Origin: Treponema sp.
Lineage (GTDB): Bacteria > Spirochaetota > Spirochaetia > Treponematales > Breznakiellaceae
Direction of reading: 5' to 3'
Length of the DNA stretch: 33,816 nucleotides
Assembly (NCBI GenBank): GCA_031280125.1
Contig: JAITHE010000094.1
Coordinates: 1 to 33,816, forward strand
Position numbers and translations under genes: made by a program. Shown here piece after piece: positions 8,344-16,457 of the stretch. How positions within the stretch are numbered: position 1 is the stretch's first letter; each line of letters opens with the position of its first letter. The notes beneath the pieces are model-generated. The model saw nothing but the letters and a program-made list of their open reading frames with translations. It ran no database searches and was not told the origin of the DNA.

Positions 8344-8380
8344 TCGCCCCGCCTTGAAGGGCGAGGGATCATCAAATGTC

Positions 8381-8419
8381 CAGAAAATAAGCCCCCCTTG
8401 TGGCGGGGCTTATTTTCTG
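8381..8419. terminator. Bidirectional-type terminator hairpin, 15-bp stem
   Basis: CAGAAAATAAGCCCC / GGGGCTTATTTTCTG with a 9-nt loop between the LysM gene and metK. Confidence 0.85.
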
Positions 8420-8531
8420 ATATATTTGGACCTATCCTAGAAACCAGGCTGGTTCCTGGAACGAGGATGTTATACTAATTGGACCGGAATACTGGTATTT
8501 ATAGACCTCCGGTTTTTGGAGTTGCTTTTTT

Positions 8532-9701
8532 ATGGAAAACCGCCGCTATTTTTTTACCTCCGAATCCGTAGGAGAAGGACATCCGGATAAACTCTGCGAT
8601 CAGGTTTCGGACGCCATCCTGGACGCATGCCTTAATGATGATTCGGAAAGCCGGGTTGCCTGCGAAACCTTCGCTTCCACTTCCATGATCCTTGTGGGGG
8701 GGGAAATAACCACCAAAACCTTTGTGGATTTTCAGGAAGTTGTCCGTACAATAACGGAGGAAATCGGCTACACCCATCCCGACTATGGCCTGGACTATCA
8801 TTCCATGGCAGTACTGGACATGATCCACAACCAGTCTCCGGACATCAGCCAGGGCGTTTCCGGCGCTGGCCTTAAAAAATACAAGGGTCAGCAGGGGGCG
8901 GGGGATCAAGGCATGATGTTTGGTTTTGCCTGCAATGAGACAAAGGAACTGATGCCCCTGCCCATCACCCTGGCCCACAAAATCCTCCTCCAGGCCGCAA
9001 AGCTGCGAAAAAATAAAACAATCCGGTGGCTGCGGCCCGATTCAAAAAGCCAAATTACGGTGGAATACGAAGGCCGCAAACCCATCCGTGTGGATGCGGT
9101 GGTGGTTTCCCACCAGCACGATCCTGATATATCTTATCAAGAGATCGAGTCGGAGATCATTGAAAAAATCATCAAACCGGTGCTGGAGCCCACGGATCTG
9201 TTGGACAAAAAAACCAACTACTACATCAACCCCACCGGCCGTTTTGTGGTGGGAGGACCCTTTGGGGACACGGGCCTTACGGGCCGGAAAATTATAGTGG
9301 ATACCTATGGAGGCATGGGCCGTCATGGGGGCGGCGCCTTTTCCGGCAAGGATCCTACCAAAGTGGATCGGTCCGCCGCCTACGCCGCCCGGTATGTGGC
9401 CAAAAATGTGGTATCCGCCGGGCTGGCGGAACGCTGTGAGATAGAGCTGGCCTACGCCATAGGCGTTCCCTTTCCGGTCTCGGTAATGGTAGACACTTTT
9501 GGTACTGCCTTGGTTGACGAACGGCAGATTGAGGATGCGGTAAAACAGGTCTTTGATCTTTCCCCGGCGGGGATCATCAAGACCCTGGACCTCCGGCGGC
9601 CCATTTACCGGAAAACCGCCTCCTATGGTCATTTTGGCCGGGGAGAATTCCCTTGGGAAAAAACCGACAAGGCCGAAGCGCTCAAGAAAGCGCTCCGGTA
9701 G
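8532..9701 (+). CDS. metK: S-adenosylmethionine synthetase
   Basis: [76 protein letters not shown]. Confidence 0.98.
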   Translation: MENRRYFFTSESVGEGHPDKLCDQVSDAILDACLNDDSESRVACETFASTSMILVGGEITTKTFVDFQEVVRTITEEIGYTHPDYGLDYHSMAVLDMIHNQSPDISQGVSGAGLKKYKGQQGAGDQGMMFGFACNETKELMPLPITLAHKILLQAAKLRKNKTIRWLRPDSKSQITVEYEGRKPIRVDAVVVSHQHDPDISYQEIESEIIEKIIKPVLEPTDLLDKKTNYYINPTGRFVVGGPFGDTGLTGRKIIVDTYGGMGRHGGGAFSGKDPTKVDRSAAYAARYVAKNVVSAGLAERCEIELAYAIGVPFPVSVMVDTFGTALVDERQIEDAVKQVFDLSPAGIIKTLDLRRPIYRKTASYGHFGRGEFPWEKTDKAEALKKALR

Positions 9702-9769
9702 CTTTCACTAAAATGTCCGGCGATCTATACTGGAATTCCCGGCAGATTCCCGGATAGAATTGTTTACAT

Positions 9770-9856
9770 GGAGCGGTGTCCGAGCGGTTGAAGGAGACGG
9801 TTTCGAAAACCGTTGAACTCGCAAGGGTTCCGGGGGTTCGAATCCCCCCTGCTCCG
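9770..9856 (+). tRNA. tRNA-Ser (CGA anticodon)
   Basis: GGAGCGG...CTGCTCC acceptor stem, T-loop GGTTCGAATCC, anticodon loop tttCGAaaa, long variable arm. Confidence 0.95.
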
Positions 9857-9908
9857 TTAAAAATCTTTTAAGGAGATTTTTATGTTGGAGTGTTGTAAAA
9901 CAAATCTT
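9857..9908 (+). repeat. tRNA-trailer repeat copy 1 containing a terminator-like hairpin
   Basis: ttaaaaatcttttaaggagatttttatgttggagtgttgtaaaacaaatct is identical to the sequence at 10064-10114. Confidence 0.85.
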
Positions 9909-9978
9909 TAGGTAACTTAAGGCTCCCTGCGGATTCTAACGGGGACCAGATTTCGGGACAACCCGCAGGTTGCCCTTT

Positions 9979-10063
9979 GGAGCGGTGTCCGAGTGGTTGA
10001 AGGAGGCGGTCTTGAAAACCGTTGAACCGCAAGGTTCCGGGGGTTCGAATCCCCCCTGCTCCG
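9979..10063 (+). tRNA. tRNA-Ser (TGA anticodon)
   Basis: Same acceptor and T-arm architecture; anticodon loop tcTTGAaaa read as TGA; long variable arm. Confidence 0.95.
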
Positions 10064-10114
10064 TTAAAAATCTTTTAAGGAGATTTTTATGTTGGAGTGT
10101 TGTAAAACAAATCT
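10064..10114 (+). repeat. tRNA-trailer repeat copy 2
   Basis: Identical to copy 1 over about 51 nt. Confidence 0.85.
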
Positions 10115-10196
10115 ATCCGTCAGGAACGGGCTTGCATCCGGGTACAAATTTCTGTACTATAGCATCTGACAGAGCAGTCTTGCCGGCTGGTTTTTT

Positions 10197-10284
10197 GGAG
10201 CGGTGACCGAGTGGCCGAAGGTGGCTCCCTGCTAAGGAGTTGTGCCCCTAAAGGGTACCGGGGGTTCGAATCCCCCCTGCTCCG
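10197..10284 (+). tRNA. tRNA-Ser (GCT anticodon)
   Basis: GGAGCGG/CTGCTCC acceptor; anticodon loop ctGCTaa; long variable arm. Confidence 0.95.
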
Positions 10285-10334
10285 CTAAAAATCTTTTAAG
10301 GGGATTTTTATGTTGGAGTTTTACATCACAAAGC
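10285..10334 (+). repeat. tRNA-trailer repeat copy 3 (diverged)
   Basis: ctaaaaatcttttaaggggatttttatgttggagttttacatcacaaag resembles copies 1 and 2. Confidence 0.7.
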
Positions 10335-10410
10335 TCAAGACAACGGGGCAATTCAACGGACCGGCTTGATCATGGAGTCGGGCAGGTTGATCATGGGGTT
10401 GTACCCCTTT

Positions 10411-10497
10411 GGAGAGATGACCGAGCGGCCGAAGGTGCACGATTGGAAGTCGTGTGTACCCGGAAGGGTACCGAGGGTTCAAATCCCTCTCTCTCCG
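10411..10497 (+). tRNA. tRNA-Ser (GGA anticodon)
   Basis: GGAGAGA/CTCTCTCC acceptor; anticodon loop ttGGAag; GGTTCAAATCC T-loop; long variable arm. Confidence 0.95.
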
Positions 10498-10631
10498 AAC
10501 AAGCAGCGGTCATTGACGCGCTTATCCTTTTTGTTATAGACTGACACATCCAGTCAGGATCCCAGTGGATGCGTAATGAACCGTTGATACCGTTCATTGC
10601 GCTTTCCTGAAAGTATAGAGGAGTTGATTCC

Positions 10632-10787
10632 ATGAAGCGGACATATCAACCCAGCAAGGTCAAGAGAAACCGTAAATTTGGTTTCCGGGCGCGGATGAAA
10701 ACCAGGGGAGGGCGGCTTGTATTAAAACGCCGCCGGGCCAAGGGGCGGTACAAACTTACCGTTGCGGACGAAAAGAAGCCCTATTAG
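10632..10787 (+). CDS. rpmH: 50S ribosomal protein L34
   Basis: [51 protein letters not shown]; missing from the ORF track because it is 51 aa. Confidence 0.98.
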   Translation: MKRTYQPSKVKRNRKFGFRARMKTRGGRLVLKRRRAKGRYKLTVADEKKPY

Positions 10788-11235
10788 CAAGCCCCGCCTG
10801 ACATCCGGTGAAACCCGGCGGCCACAAGAAAACACCGCCTCTGATCAGCGGTTCAGGCCAAGGGAACGCATAAAGAGAAGGGCTGAAATATCCAGGGTTT
10901 TTAAAAAAGGCCGGTCTGTAAGCTGTTTCGGCGCACGGTTGTTTTTTCTGTCCAATGGGTTGGCCTATAACCGCATAGTAATTACCTTTGCGCGGAAGTA
11001 TGGAAATGCGGTAAAACGGAACCGGGCCAGGAGGCTTAGCCGGGAGGCGTACCGGTTTATGAAGGACACCCTTAAAACCGGCTATGATCTGGTATTGCTG
11101 GTTTATCCCCGGTCAGAATGTCCTCCGCGGCAAGAAAACCTTCTCCAGGGAGAAGCCCTGGGGAAACCCGGGCTGGATTTTGCCGGTAGCGCCCGGCGGC
11201 TTAAAACCCTTTTTGTCAGGGCTGGTATACAATGA
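10762..11235 (+). CDS. rnpA: Ribonuclease P protein component
   Basis: [18 protein letters not shown]...[29 protein letters not shown] at 10762 is the only ATG/GTG/TTG in frame between TAA at 10723 and the conserved core. Confidence 0.92.
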   Translation: MRTKRSPISKPRLTSGETRRPQENTASDQRFRPRERIKRRAEISRVFKKGRSVSCFGARLFFLSNGLAYNRIVITFARKYGNAVKRNRARRLSREAYRFMKDTLKTGYDLVLLVYPRSECPPRQENLLQGEALGKPGLDFAGSARRLKTLFVRAGIQ

Positions 11236-11465
11236 TGCAGAATGTGGCTTTGTTTTTAATTTGGCTGTACCAAAAAGCTGTTTCCCCCTATCTTCGCCCT
11301 AGCTGCCGTTACTACCCAAGCTGTTCCACCTACGCCTACGGGGCAGTACAGAAACACGGTGTTTTAACGGGTTCTTTTCTGGCTTTTAAGAGAATCTTGC
11401 GGTGTCATCCCTTGCACAGGGGCGGTTACGATCCGGTACCTGATGCCATAAAAAAGGATTTTTGA
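11232..11465 (+). CDS. yidD: Membrane protein insertion efficiency factor
   Basis: LIWLYQKAVSPYLRPSCRYYPSCSTYAYGAVQKHGVLTGSFLAFKRILRCHPLHRGGYDPVP; classic YidD signature and synteny. Confidence 0.97.
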   Translation: MMQNVALFLIWLYQKAVSPYLRPSCRYYPSCSTYAYGAVQKHGVLTGSFLAFKRILRCHPLHRGGYDPVPDAIKKDF

Positions 11466-13321
11466 TGGAAAAACGAACGGTAATAGCGATTGTCCTGTCT
11501 TCACTCATCTTTCTGGGCTGGATTTTTATCCAGTATTATATGCTTCCGCCAGAACGGACCCAGGAAACAGAACAAAACTCCAGCGGACAGGCGGCTCCCC
11601 AAATTGCTCCGGCCCCTGTTCCGGTTCCCGCCGGCGATTCCGGCGAAACCGGGATTGCCGCAGCGGGTCCGGTTAATGAAACCGGAATTGCCGGTTCCGG
11701 TTTAACAGAACCGGTGGAAGAAACCGCTGGAGCCGGAGCCGAAACCGCGGAACCCATGGATCAGGAAGAACGGATCGCCATTGAAACAGACCTAATCCAG
11801 GTAGTGCTGTCCAGCGCTGGAGGAGATATGGTTTCCTACCGGCTTAAAAAACATAACGACAAGGGCGAACCGGTGGAGATGATCCTTCCCGCCGCCGGTG
11901 AAAACGGAGCCCTTCGGGAATCCCGGGCTTTTACCCTGGCCTTTGGCAGTCTGGAGGCTCAGCCGGTTCAATCGGTTTTCCGGGTTTCAAAGCCATCTCC
12001 GCTTTCGGTAGAATTTTCCCGGGATTTTTCCCTTGCCGGTTCGGGAACCTTTACCTTAACCAAGCGGTACGAATTTCTCCCCGGCGAATACATGTTCCGG
12101 CTGGACGTTTCGGTGGACAGCAATTCCCCCGTATCCTTAAGTTTTAACAATGCCGCCTATACCTTGGCGTTTGGTCCGCAAATTGGTCCCAGCTTCCAAA
12201 AACTCGATCAGCGTTACGAATACCGCCACTACTACACCCTGATCAACGGCAAACGCCGCTCGGAACGGGTGGGCGAAGGAAACCCCGCCATTATTGACTC
12301 CCGTTTCACCTGGGCGGGTATAGCGGGCAAATATTTTACCGCCATCGTGGTGCCTGACAACACCCTCTATGAACTGGTCTTTTCCGCCAGGCCCGAACCG
12401 GGACTTTCCGCCGCATCGCGGATGTACCTGGTCCGTCCCGGCCTGGACAAAGCCCGGGCAAATGACGTATTTCACTTTTATCTTGGTCCGAAAAACCAGG
12501 ATAATATGGGACGTTACGATACTGGAGACAACGGTTTTAAGCTGCGGGATCAGGAATTTTCCAAGGCCGCCAGCACCAGCGGCATTCTGAGCCCGTTGGA
12601 ATCGCTGTTCAAGCTGCTGCTCCAGTTTTTTTACCGGCTTATCCCCAACTACGGGGTGGCGATCATCTTTCTTACCCTGCTGGTAAAGATTCTGCTCTTT
12701 CCGCTAACCAAAAAAAGTTCAGAGATGAGCATCAAAATGCAGATCCTGGCGCCGAAGATCAAGGAACTACAGGAAAAATACAGGGATAATCCGGCCAAAC
12801 TTAACGCCGAAATGGGAGCGCTCTACAAAAAAGAAGGCCATAACCCCCTGTCGGGCTGCCTGCCCATGTTGATCCAGATGCCTATCCTTTTTGCCATGTA
12901 CAACCTGTTTAATACCCACTTCGATCTGCGGGGAGCCATGTTTCTGCCCGGCTGGATACCGGATCTTTCGCTCCCCGAATCGGTCTGGGATTTTGGTTTT
13001 CCCCTGCCCCTGCTGGGCTGGGAAAGCCTGCGGCTTCTGCCTTTTATTTACGTGGGTTCCCAGATGCTCTACGGGCTTGTTACCCAAACTCCGGATCAGC
13101 AGGGAAATCCTTCCATGAAGATCATGATGTACCTTATGCCGGTGGCTTTTTTCTTCATTTTGTATAACGTTCCTTCGGGCCTCTTGGTATTCTGGATTGT
13201 CTCCAACCTGTTGACGCTGGTTCAACAATTGGCGCTGAACAAATACCTGGCCAAGCATAGGCCCGCGCCGGCAGTCGAAGCGCCGCCGGTTATTGCCCCC
13301 AGGAGAAAAAAGAAACGCTGA
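11465..13321 (+). CDS. yidC: Membrane protein insertase YidC/Oxa1
   Basis: Long periplasmic domain then PNYGVAIIFLTLLVKILLFPLTKKSSEMSIKMQILAPKIKELQEKY; synteny. ATG at 11465 preferred over the ORF-track TTG at 11462. Confidence 0.97.
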   Translation: MEKRTVIAIVLSSLIFLGWIFIQYYMLPPERTQETEQNSSGQAAPQIAPAPVPVPAGDSGETGIAAAGPVNETGIAGSGLTEPVEETAGAGAETAEPMDQEERIAIETDLIQVVLSSAGGDMVSYRLKKHNDKGEPVEMILPAAGENGALRESRAFTLAFGSLEAQPVQSVFRVSKPSPLSVEFSRDFSLAGSGTFTLTKRYEFLPGEYMFRLDVSVDSNSPVSLSFNNAAYTLAFGPQIGPSFQKLDQRYEYRHYYTLINGKRRSERVGEGNPAIIDSRFTWAGIAGKYFTAIVVPDNTLYELVFSARPEPGLSAASRMYLVRPGLDKARANDVFHFYLGPKNQDNMGRYDTGDNGFKLRDQEFSKAASTSGILSPLESLFKLLLQFFYRLIPNYGVAIIFLTLLVKILLFPLTKKSSEMSIKMQILAPKIKELQEKYRDNPAKLNAEMGALYKKEGHNPLSGCLPMLIQMPILFAMYNLFNTHFDLRGAMFLPGWIPDLSLPESVWDFGFPLPLLGWESLRLLPFIYVGSQMLYGLVTQTPDQQGNPSMKIMMYLMPVAFFFILYNVPSGLLVFWIVSNLLTLVQQLALNKYLAKHRPAPAVEAPPVIAPRRKKKR

Positions 13322-13398
13322 CCCGTGGACTTGTTTAGCGGTCCGTCTGGCGGTTAAACAAATCTTATCTAAAAACAAGCTGCTGACAAGGAGTTGGT

Positions 13399-14094
13399 AT
13401 GATATATGAATTTGAAGGCCGTACCGAAAAGGAGGCCATTGACAGGGCCGCTGCGGAACTGGGAATTGAAAAAAATGAATTTGATGTGGAAATTCTGGAA
13501 ACCCAGCGTTCCGGGCTGTTTAAAAAGGGCTATGTAAAAATACAGGTTCATACTGATGAACCGGCGGAGGGAAACGTCAAACCTGCCCCTAAACAGACGG
13601 TGAATCCCCGCCAGGCGGAACTTTCTGCCGGTACGGAAAACTTTGAAAAAAACCTGACGGCCTTTGTGGAAGGGATGATTGAACGCATGGGCTATGCGGG
13701 AAAAGTCTCGATCCTGTACCGGGAAGAACGTAAACTGGGACTAAAAATCGACTCGGAACATTCTTCCATTCTGATTGGAAAAAAGGGGAAAAACCTTGAC
13801 GCCCTGCAGTTGCTCGCCAATATCTATGCGGGCAGACAGGGCCGGGAGGATATACGGATCATCCTGGACAGCGAAAATTACCGCATCCGCCGGGAAGAAT
13901 CGCTGGTCCGCCTAGCCTATACTGTGGCTGACCGGGTTAGGGAAGGCAAAAATTCGGTTTTGCTGGAGCCTATGAATCCCTTTGATCGCAGGCTGATCCA
14001 CACTACCCTAAACGACATTGCCGATATTGAAACCAAAAGCGAGGGGGAAGGCTTATACAAGCAGGTACGAATTTATTACCGGGGGTTCCGGTAA
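13399..14094 (+). CDS. jag: Jag/KhpB family RNA-binding protein (Jag-N, KH, R3H)
   Basis: IYEFEGRTEKEAIDRAAAELGI, IGKKGKNLDALQLLANIYAG, LEPMNPFDRRLIHTTLND; directly downstream of yidC. Confidence 0.93.
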   Translation: MIYEFEGRTEKEAIDRAAAELGIEKNEFDVEILETQRSGLFKKGYVKIQVHTDEPAEGNVKPAPKQTVNPRQAELSAGTENFEKNLTAFVEGMIERMGYAGKVSILYREERKLGLKIDSEHSSILIGKKGKNLDALQLLANIYAGRQGREDIRIILDSENYRIRREESLVRLAYTVADRVREGKNSVLLEPMNPFDRRLIHTTLNDIADIETKSEGEGLYKQVRIYYRGFR

Positions 14095-14144
14095 GAACAG
14101 CGGGACAAAATCCCCGCGGGTCCCGCGAAGATAAGGAGTGAACC

Positions 14145-14942
14145 ATGCAGTCCCGTTTCTTTTTGTTTGGGGTACTGTTCGTTGCGCTTGCCCAGGCAGG
14201 TTGGGGACAGCCCGTTTCCCTTACAAGCCTGATTGGAGCAGAATATGAAGCAAGCCTTAGACGGGGAGATCTACTAACCCATGTCCAGGATAAAACTCCT
14301 TTGGCAAATCTTATCCCCAGGGATGGACAGGTTAAGGCCCTGGTGGATCGCAGCATCCGGGAAATGGAACCGGGTTTTCTTGTAGAAACCCTGGGCTTGT
14401 ACCGCAAGGCCTCGGGAACCGCCTGGACCGAGGCGGAGCGGGCCGGCCTGTACAACCAAACCCTGGCCTTGAGCAGCCTGGCGGGGCTTCAATACTATTC
14501 TTCAAGCCGGAAACAGATGCGCACTTTTTATGAAACATCCGCCGTGGTAAGCGGCCCAGAGGGCGCTACCCCCCTGCCGGATCCCCGCTATGTCAATCCT
14601 CCAGTGGACCTAACCATCTATGCCCGGCAAAGGGATCTGTCCTTTGGGGATAACGTGTACCGTTACAACTACCACGCCTGGCCGAATACTCTTGCTTTTG
14701 TCCAGGAAAATCTTACCGCTATGCATTACGGCCCTATTCCGGCGATAGGCAAGAATCAGCTCCGTTCCATTGTGGCAATCTGCGATGCCGGGGAATTCCT
14801 TGTGGTTTATGCCATATCCATGGCCAAGGCTGCTCCCATCCCGGGCATGCAGGGCAGAATTGGCCGGTCCTTCATTACCCGGGCCGAGGCAATTTTTAAG
14901 TGGTTTTCGGACCGGGCGGACAGGGTTTTTAGTAAAAAGTAA
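14145..14942 (+). CDS. Secreted hypothetical protein with N-terminal signal peptide
   Basis: MQSRFFLFGVLFVALAQAGWGQ signal; ATG with upstream AAGGAG. Confidence 0.7.
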   Translation: MQSRFFLFGVLFVALAQAGWGQPVSLTSLIGAEYEASLRRGDLLTHVQDKTPLANLIPRDGQVKALVDRSIREMEPGFLVETLGLYRKASGTAWTEAERAGLYNQTLALSSLAGLQYYSSSRKQMRTFYETSAVVSGPEGATPLPDPRYVNPPVDLTIYARQRDLSFGDNVYRYNYHAWPNTLAFVQENLTAMHYGPIPAIGKNQLRSIVAICDAGEFLVVYAISMAKAAPIPGMQGRIGRSFITRAEAIFKWFSDRADRVFSKK

Positions 14943-15031
14943 GGTCTAAACTCAGCAAAAAACAGGATACCCGGCCTAATATGCTTATGGTGAAAAAAAT
15001 TAAAACATTTACAAAAAATTTGAAAAAAGTA

Positions 15032-15060
15032 TTGACAAAAAGTAAACATAGTTATATATT
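15032..15060 (+). promoter_or_regulatory. Sigma70-type promoter TTGACA-N17-TATATT
   Basis: TTGACA 15032-15037, TATATT 15055-15060, immediately upstream of the Fur-family gene. Confidence 0.75.
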
Positions 15061-15082
15061 CATAATAGTTCTTATTATGAAT
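15058..15082. promoter_or_regulatory. 25-bp inverted-repeat operator ATTCATAATA-gttct-TATTATGAAT, copy A
   Basis: Perfect 10-bp arms; overlaps the -10 end and the candidate start codon; same architecture as 15510-15534. Confidence 0.8.
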
Positions 15083-15490
15083 AAGGAAATGGGAAAGATT
15101 ACAAGGCGGCCAACGAGCCAGCGGGAAATGGTACTCAATTCAGTATGCCAGGGCAACCACCTTTCGGCCCGGGATATTTTTGAAACCATTACCCATAAAA
15201 CCAGGATGAGTTTTGGAACTGTTTACCGGAATTTACAAATTCTGGAGGAAGAAAAGGAGATTGTTTCTGTACAGGCAGACCCAAAAGCGGTACGATATGA
15301 CCGGCGCAGAGATCCGCATTACCATTTTCATTGCAGAAAGTGCGGCGGCGTATTCGACGCTCCCTGCCAGTACCATGAGGATATTGATGATATGGACAGG
15401 AAAGTAGCAAAAACCAGCGGCTTTATCGTAGAGTCCCATACCATTGTATTTGAAGGACTGTGCCAGGAGTGTGCAAATAGTCAGATGTGA
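15077..15490 (+). CDS. Fur-family transcriptional regulator (Fur/PerR-like)
   Basis: HLSARDIFETITHKTRMSFGTVYRNLQILEEE, HYHFHCRKCGGVFD, C-terminal CQEC. Start at 15077 preferred (ORF-track start 14981 lies upstream of the promoter); 15089 is an alternative. Confidence 0.9.
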   Translation: MNKEMGKITRRPTSQREMVLNSVCQGNHLSARDIFETITHKTRMSFGTVYRNLQILEEEKEIVSVQADPKAVRYDRRRDPHYHFHCRKCGGVFDAPCQYHEDIDDMDRKVAKTSGFIVESHTIVFEGLCQECANSQM

Positions 15491-15509
15491 AGCTTATATT
15501 TTGTCTTAT

Positions 15510-15534
15510 ATTCATAATCATTCTGATTATGAAT
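15510..15534. promoter_or_regulatory. 25-bp inverted-repeat operator ATTCATAATC-attct-GATTATGAAT, copy B
   Basis: Perfect 10-bp arms, same 5-nt spacer length as copy A, same flanking AAGGA. Confidence 0.8.
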
Positions 15535-15597
15535 AAGGACATCCGTTGGATGCATATAAACAGTTGGCGAACTTTAAACGCAATGGAGAGAGATAAG

Positions 15598-16206
15598 ATG
15601 AAACAATGGCTTTGTAAAAAATGCGGGTATGTTCATACAGGAGACAGTGCACCGGCTCAGTGTCCGGTATGCCACGTTCAGGCTTCGGCATTTAAGGAAA
15701 AAACGGCGGATGGGGAAAAAAGAGTACTGCGGTCGATTACCACCCTCGACATCCAGTACGCACACCGGTTTTTGGGATATATTGGCGAGGCGCAGTATCT
15801 GCACGGACATACCGGAACCTTAACCATTGAAGTGGAAGGCGAGGTAAACAACACCAATGGTTTCGTTGTGGCCTGCAACGATATCAAGAGGCATACCTGG
15901 GAATATTTGGTAAACTTTGACCACGCGATTATTTTGCAGCAAGAAGACCCCATTCTTCCTGAACTTCTAAAGGTATATGAAGCACAAGGAATTAAGGGAG
16001 GCTCAACATGGAATATCAGCACCGGTCCGGCCTTTGAGAACGAGCTTGCAAAGGCCTATCCTGAATGCCGCCTGGTAGTTGTCAAGAAGGTCGCCACCGT
16101 TGAAAACTTGATTGAGGTTTTCTATTCCCTGTTAAAGGGTACCCTCAATATCAAAAAATTGACATTTAAATCCGGCGATAATACCGCTACATTTAAGGTC
16201 AAATAA
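15598..16206 (+). CDS. Rubredoxin-like domain fused to a 6-pyruvoyl-tetrahydropterin synthase/QueD-like domain
   Basis: N-terminal CKKCGYVHTGDSAPAQCPVC (two CxxC knuckles); then AHRFLGYIGEAQYLHGHTG and VATVENLIEVFYSLL. GGAGAG RBS before ATG 15598. Confidence 0.85.
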   Translation: MKQWLCKKCGYVHTGDSAPAQCPVCHVQASAFKEKTADGEKRVLRSITTLDIQYAHRFLGYIGEAQYLHGHTGTLTIEVEGEVNNTNGFVVACNDIKRHTWEYLVNFDHAIILQQEDPILPELLKVYEAQGIKGGSTWNISTGPAFENELAKAYPECRLVVVKKVATVENLIEVFYSLLKGTLNIKKLTFKSGDNTATFKVK

Positions 16207-16250
16207 CGGAGGGTTTCGCACAATGAAGTTTTGAGAAAGGCGTAACCATC

Positions 16251-16280
16251 ACATACCCCGCCCCTCAGGGCGGGGTATGT
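16251..16280 (+). terminator. Terminator hairpin ACATACCCCGCCC-ctca-GGGCGGGGTATGT
   Basis: Perfect long stem with tetraloop downstream of the rubredoxin-PTPS gene. Confidence 0.8.
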
Positions 16281-16348
16281 TGTTCTCCCGATTCGGCTCT
16301 ACCCGGCGGGGACATGCCTGCTTTGCCCTGTAAAAGTAAAAAAATTGC

Positions 16349-16378
16349 TTGACAGCGTTTTACAAGAGGGTGTACCAT
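16349..16378 (+). promoter_or_regulatory. Putative promoter TTGACA-N18-TACCAT for the sugar ABC operon
   Basis: TTGACA 16349-16354, TACCAT 16373-16378; upstream of the operator. Confidence 0.55.
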
Positions 16379-16414
16379 AAACTTGTCTAATTTTAGGATT
16401 TAAAAGCAGTAACG

Positions 16415-16444
16415 CCAAAAAATGAAACCGGTTTCATTTTTTGG
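16415..16444. promoter_or_regulatory. 30-bp perfect palindrome CCAAAAAATGAAACCGGTTTCATTTTTTGG, LacI-family-type operator
   Basis: 15-bp perfect arms, central CG, core TGAAACCGGTTTCA; located between the promoter and the RbsA-like start. Confidence 0.85.
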
Positions 16445-16457
16445 TAAAGGATGCGGT

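Noticed and set aside
8420-8531. Possible SAM-responsive riboswitch upstream of metK
   Set aside because: Short leader after the terminator with no recognisable SAM-riboswitch core by eye; a covariance search (Infernal/Rfam) would be decisive.
9970-10544. ORFs 9970-10206 and 10242-10544 (and antisense 10391-10633)
   Set aside because: They overlap well-formed tRNA-Ser genes; translations are tRNA sequence read-through.
14981-15076. Upstream extension of the Fur-like ORF
   Set aside because: Lies upstream of and across a near-consensus promoter; low-complexity Lys-rich translation not typical of Fur.
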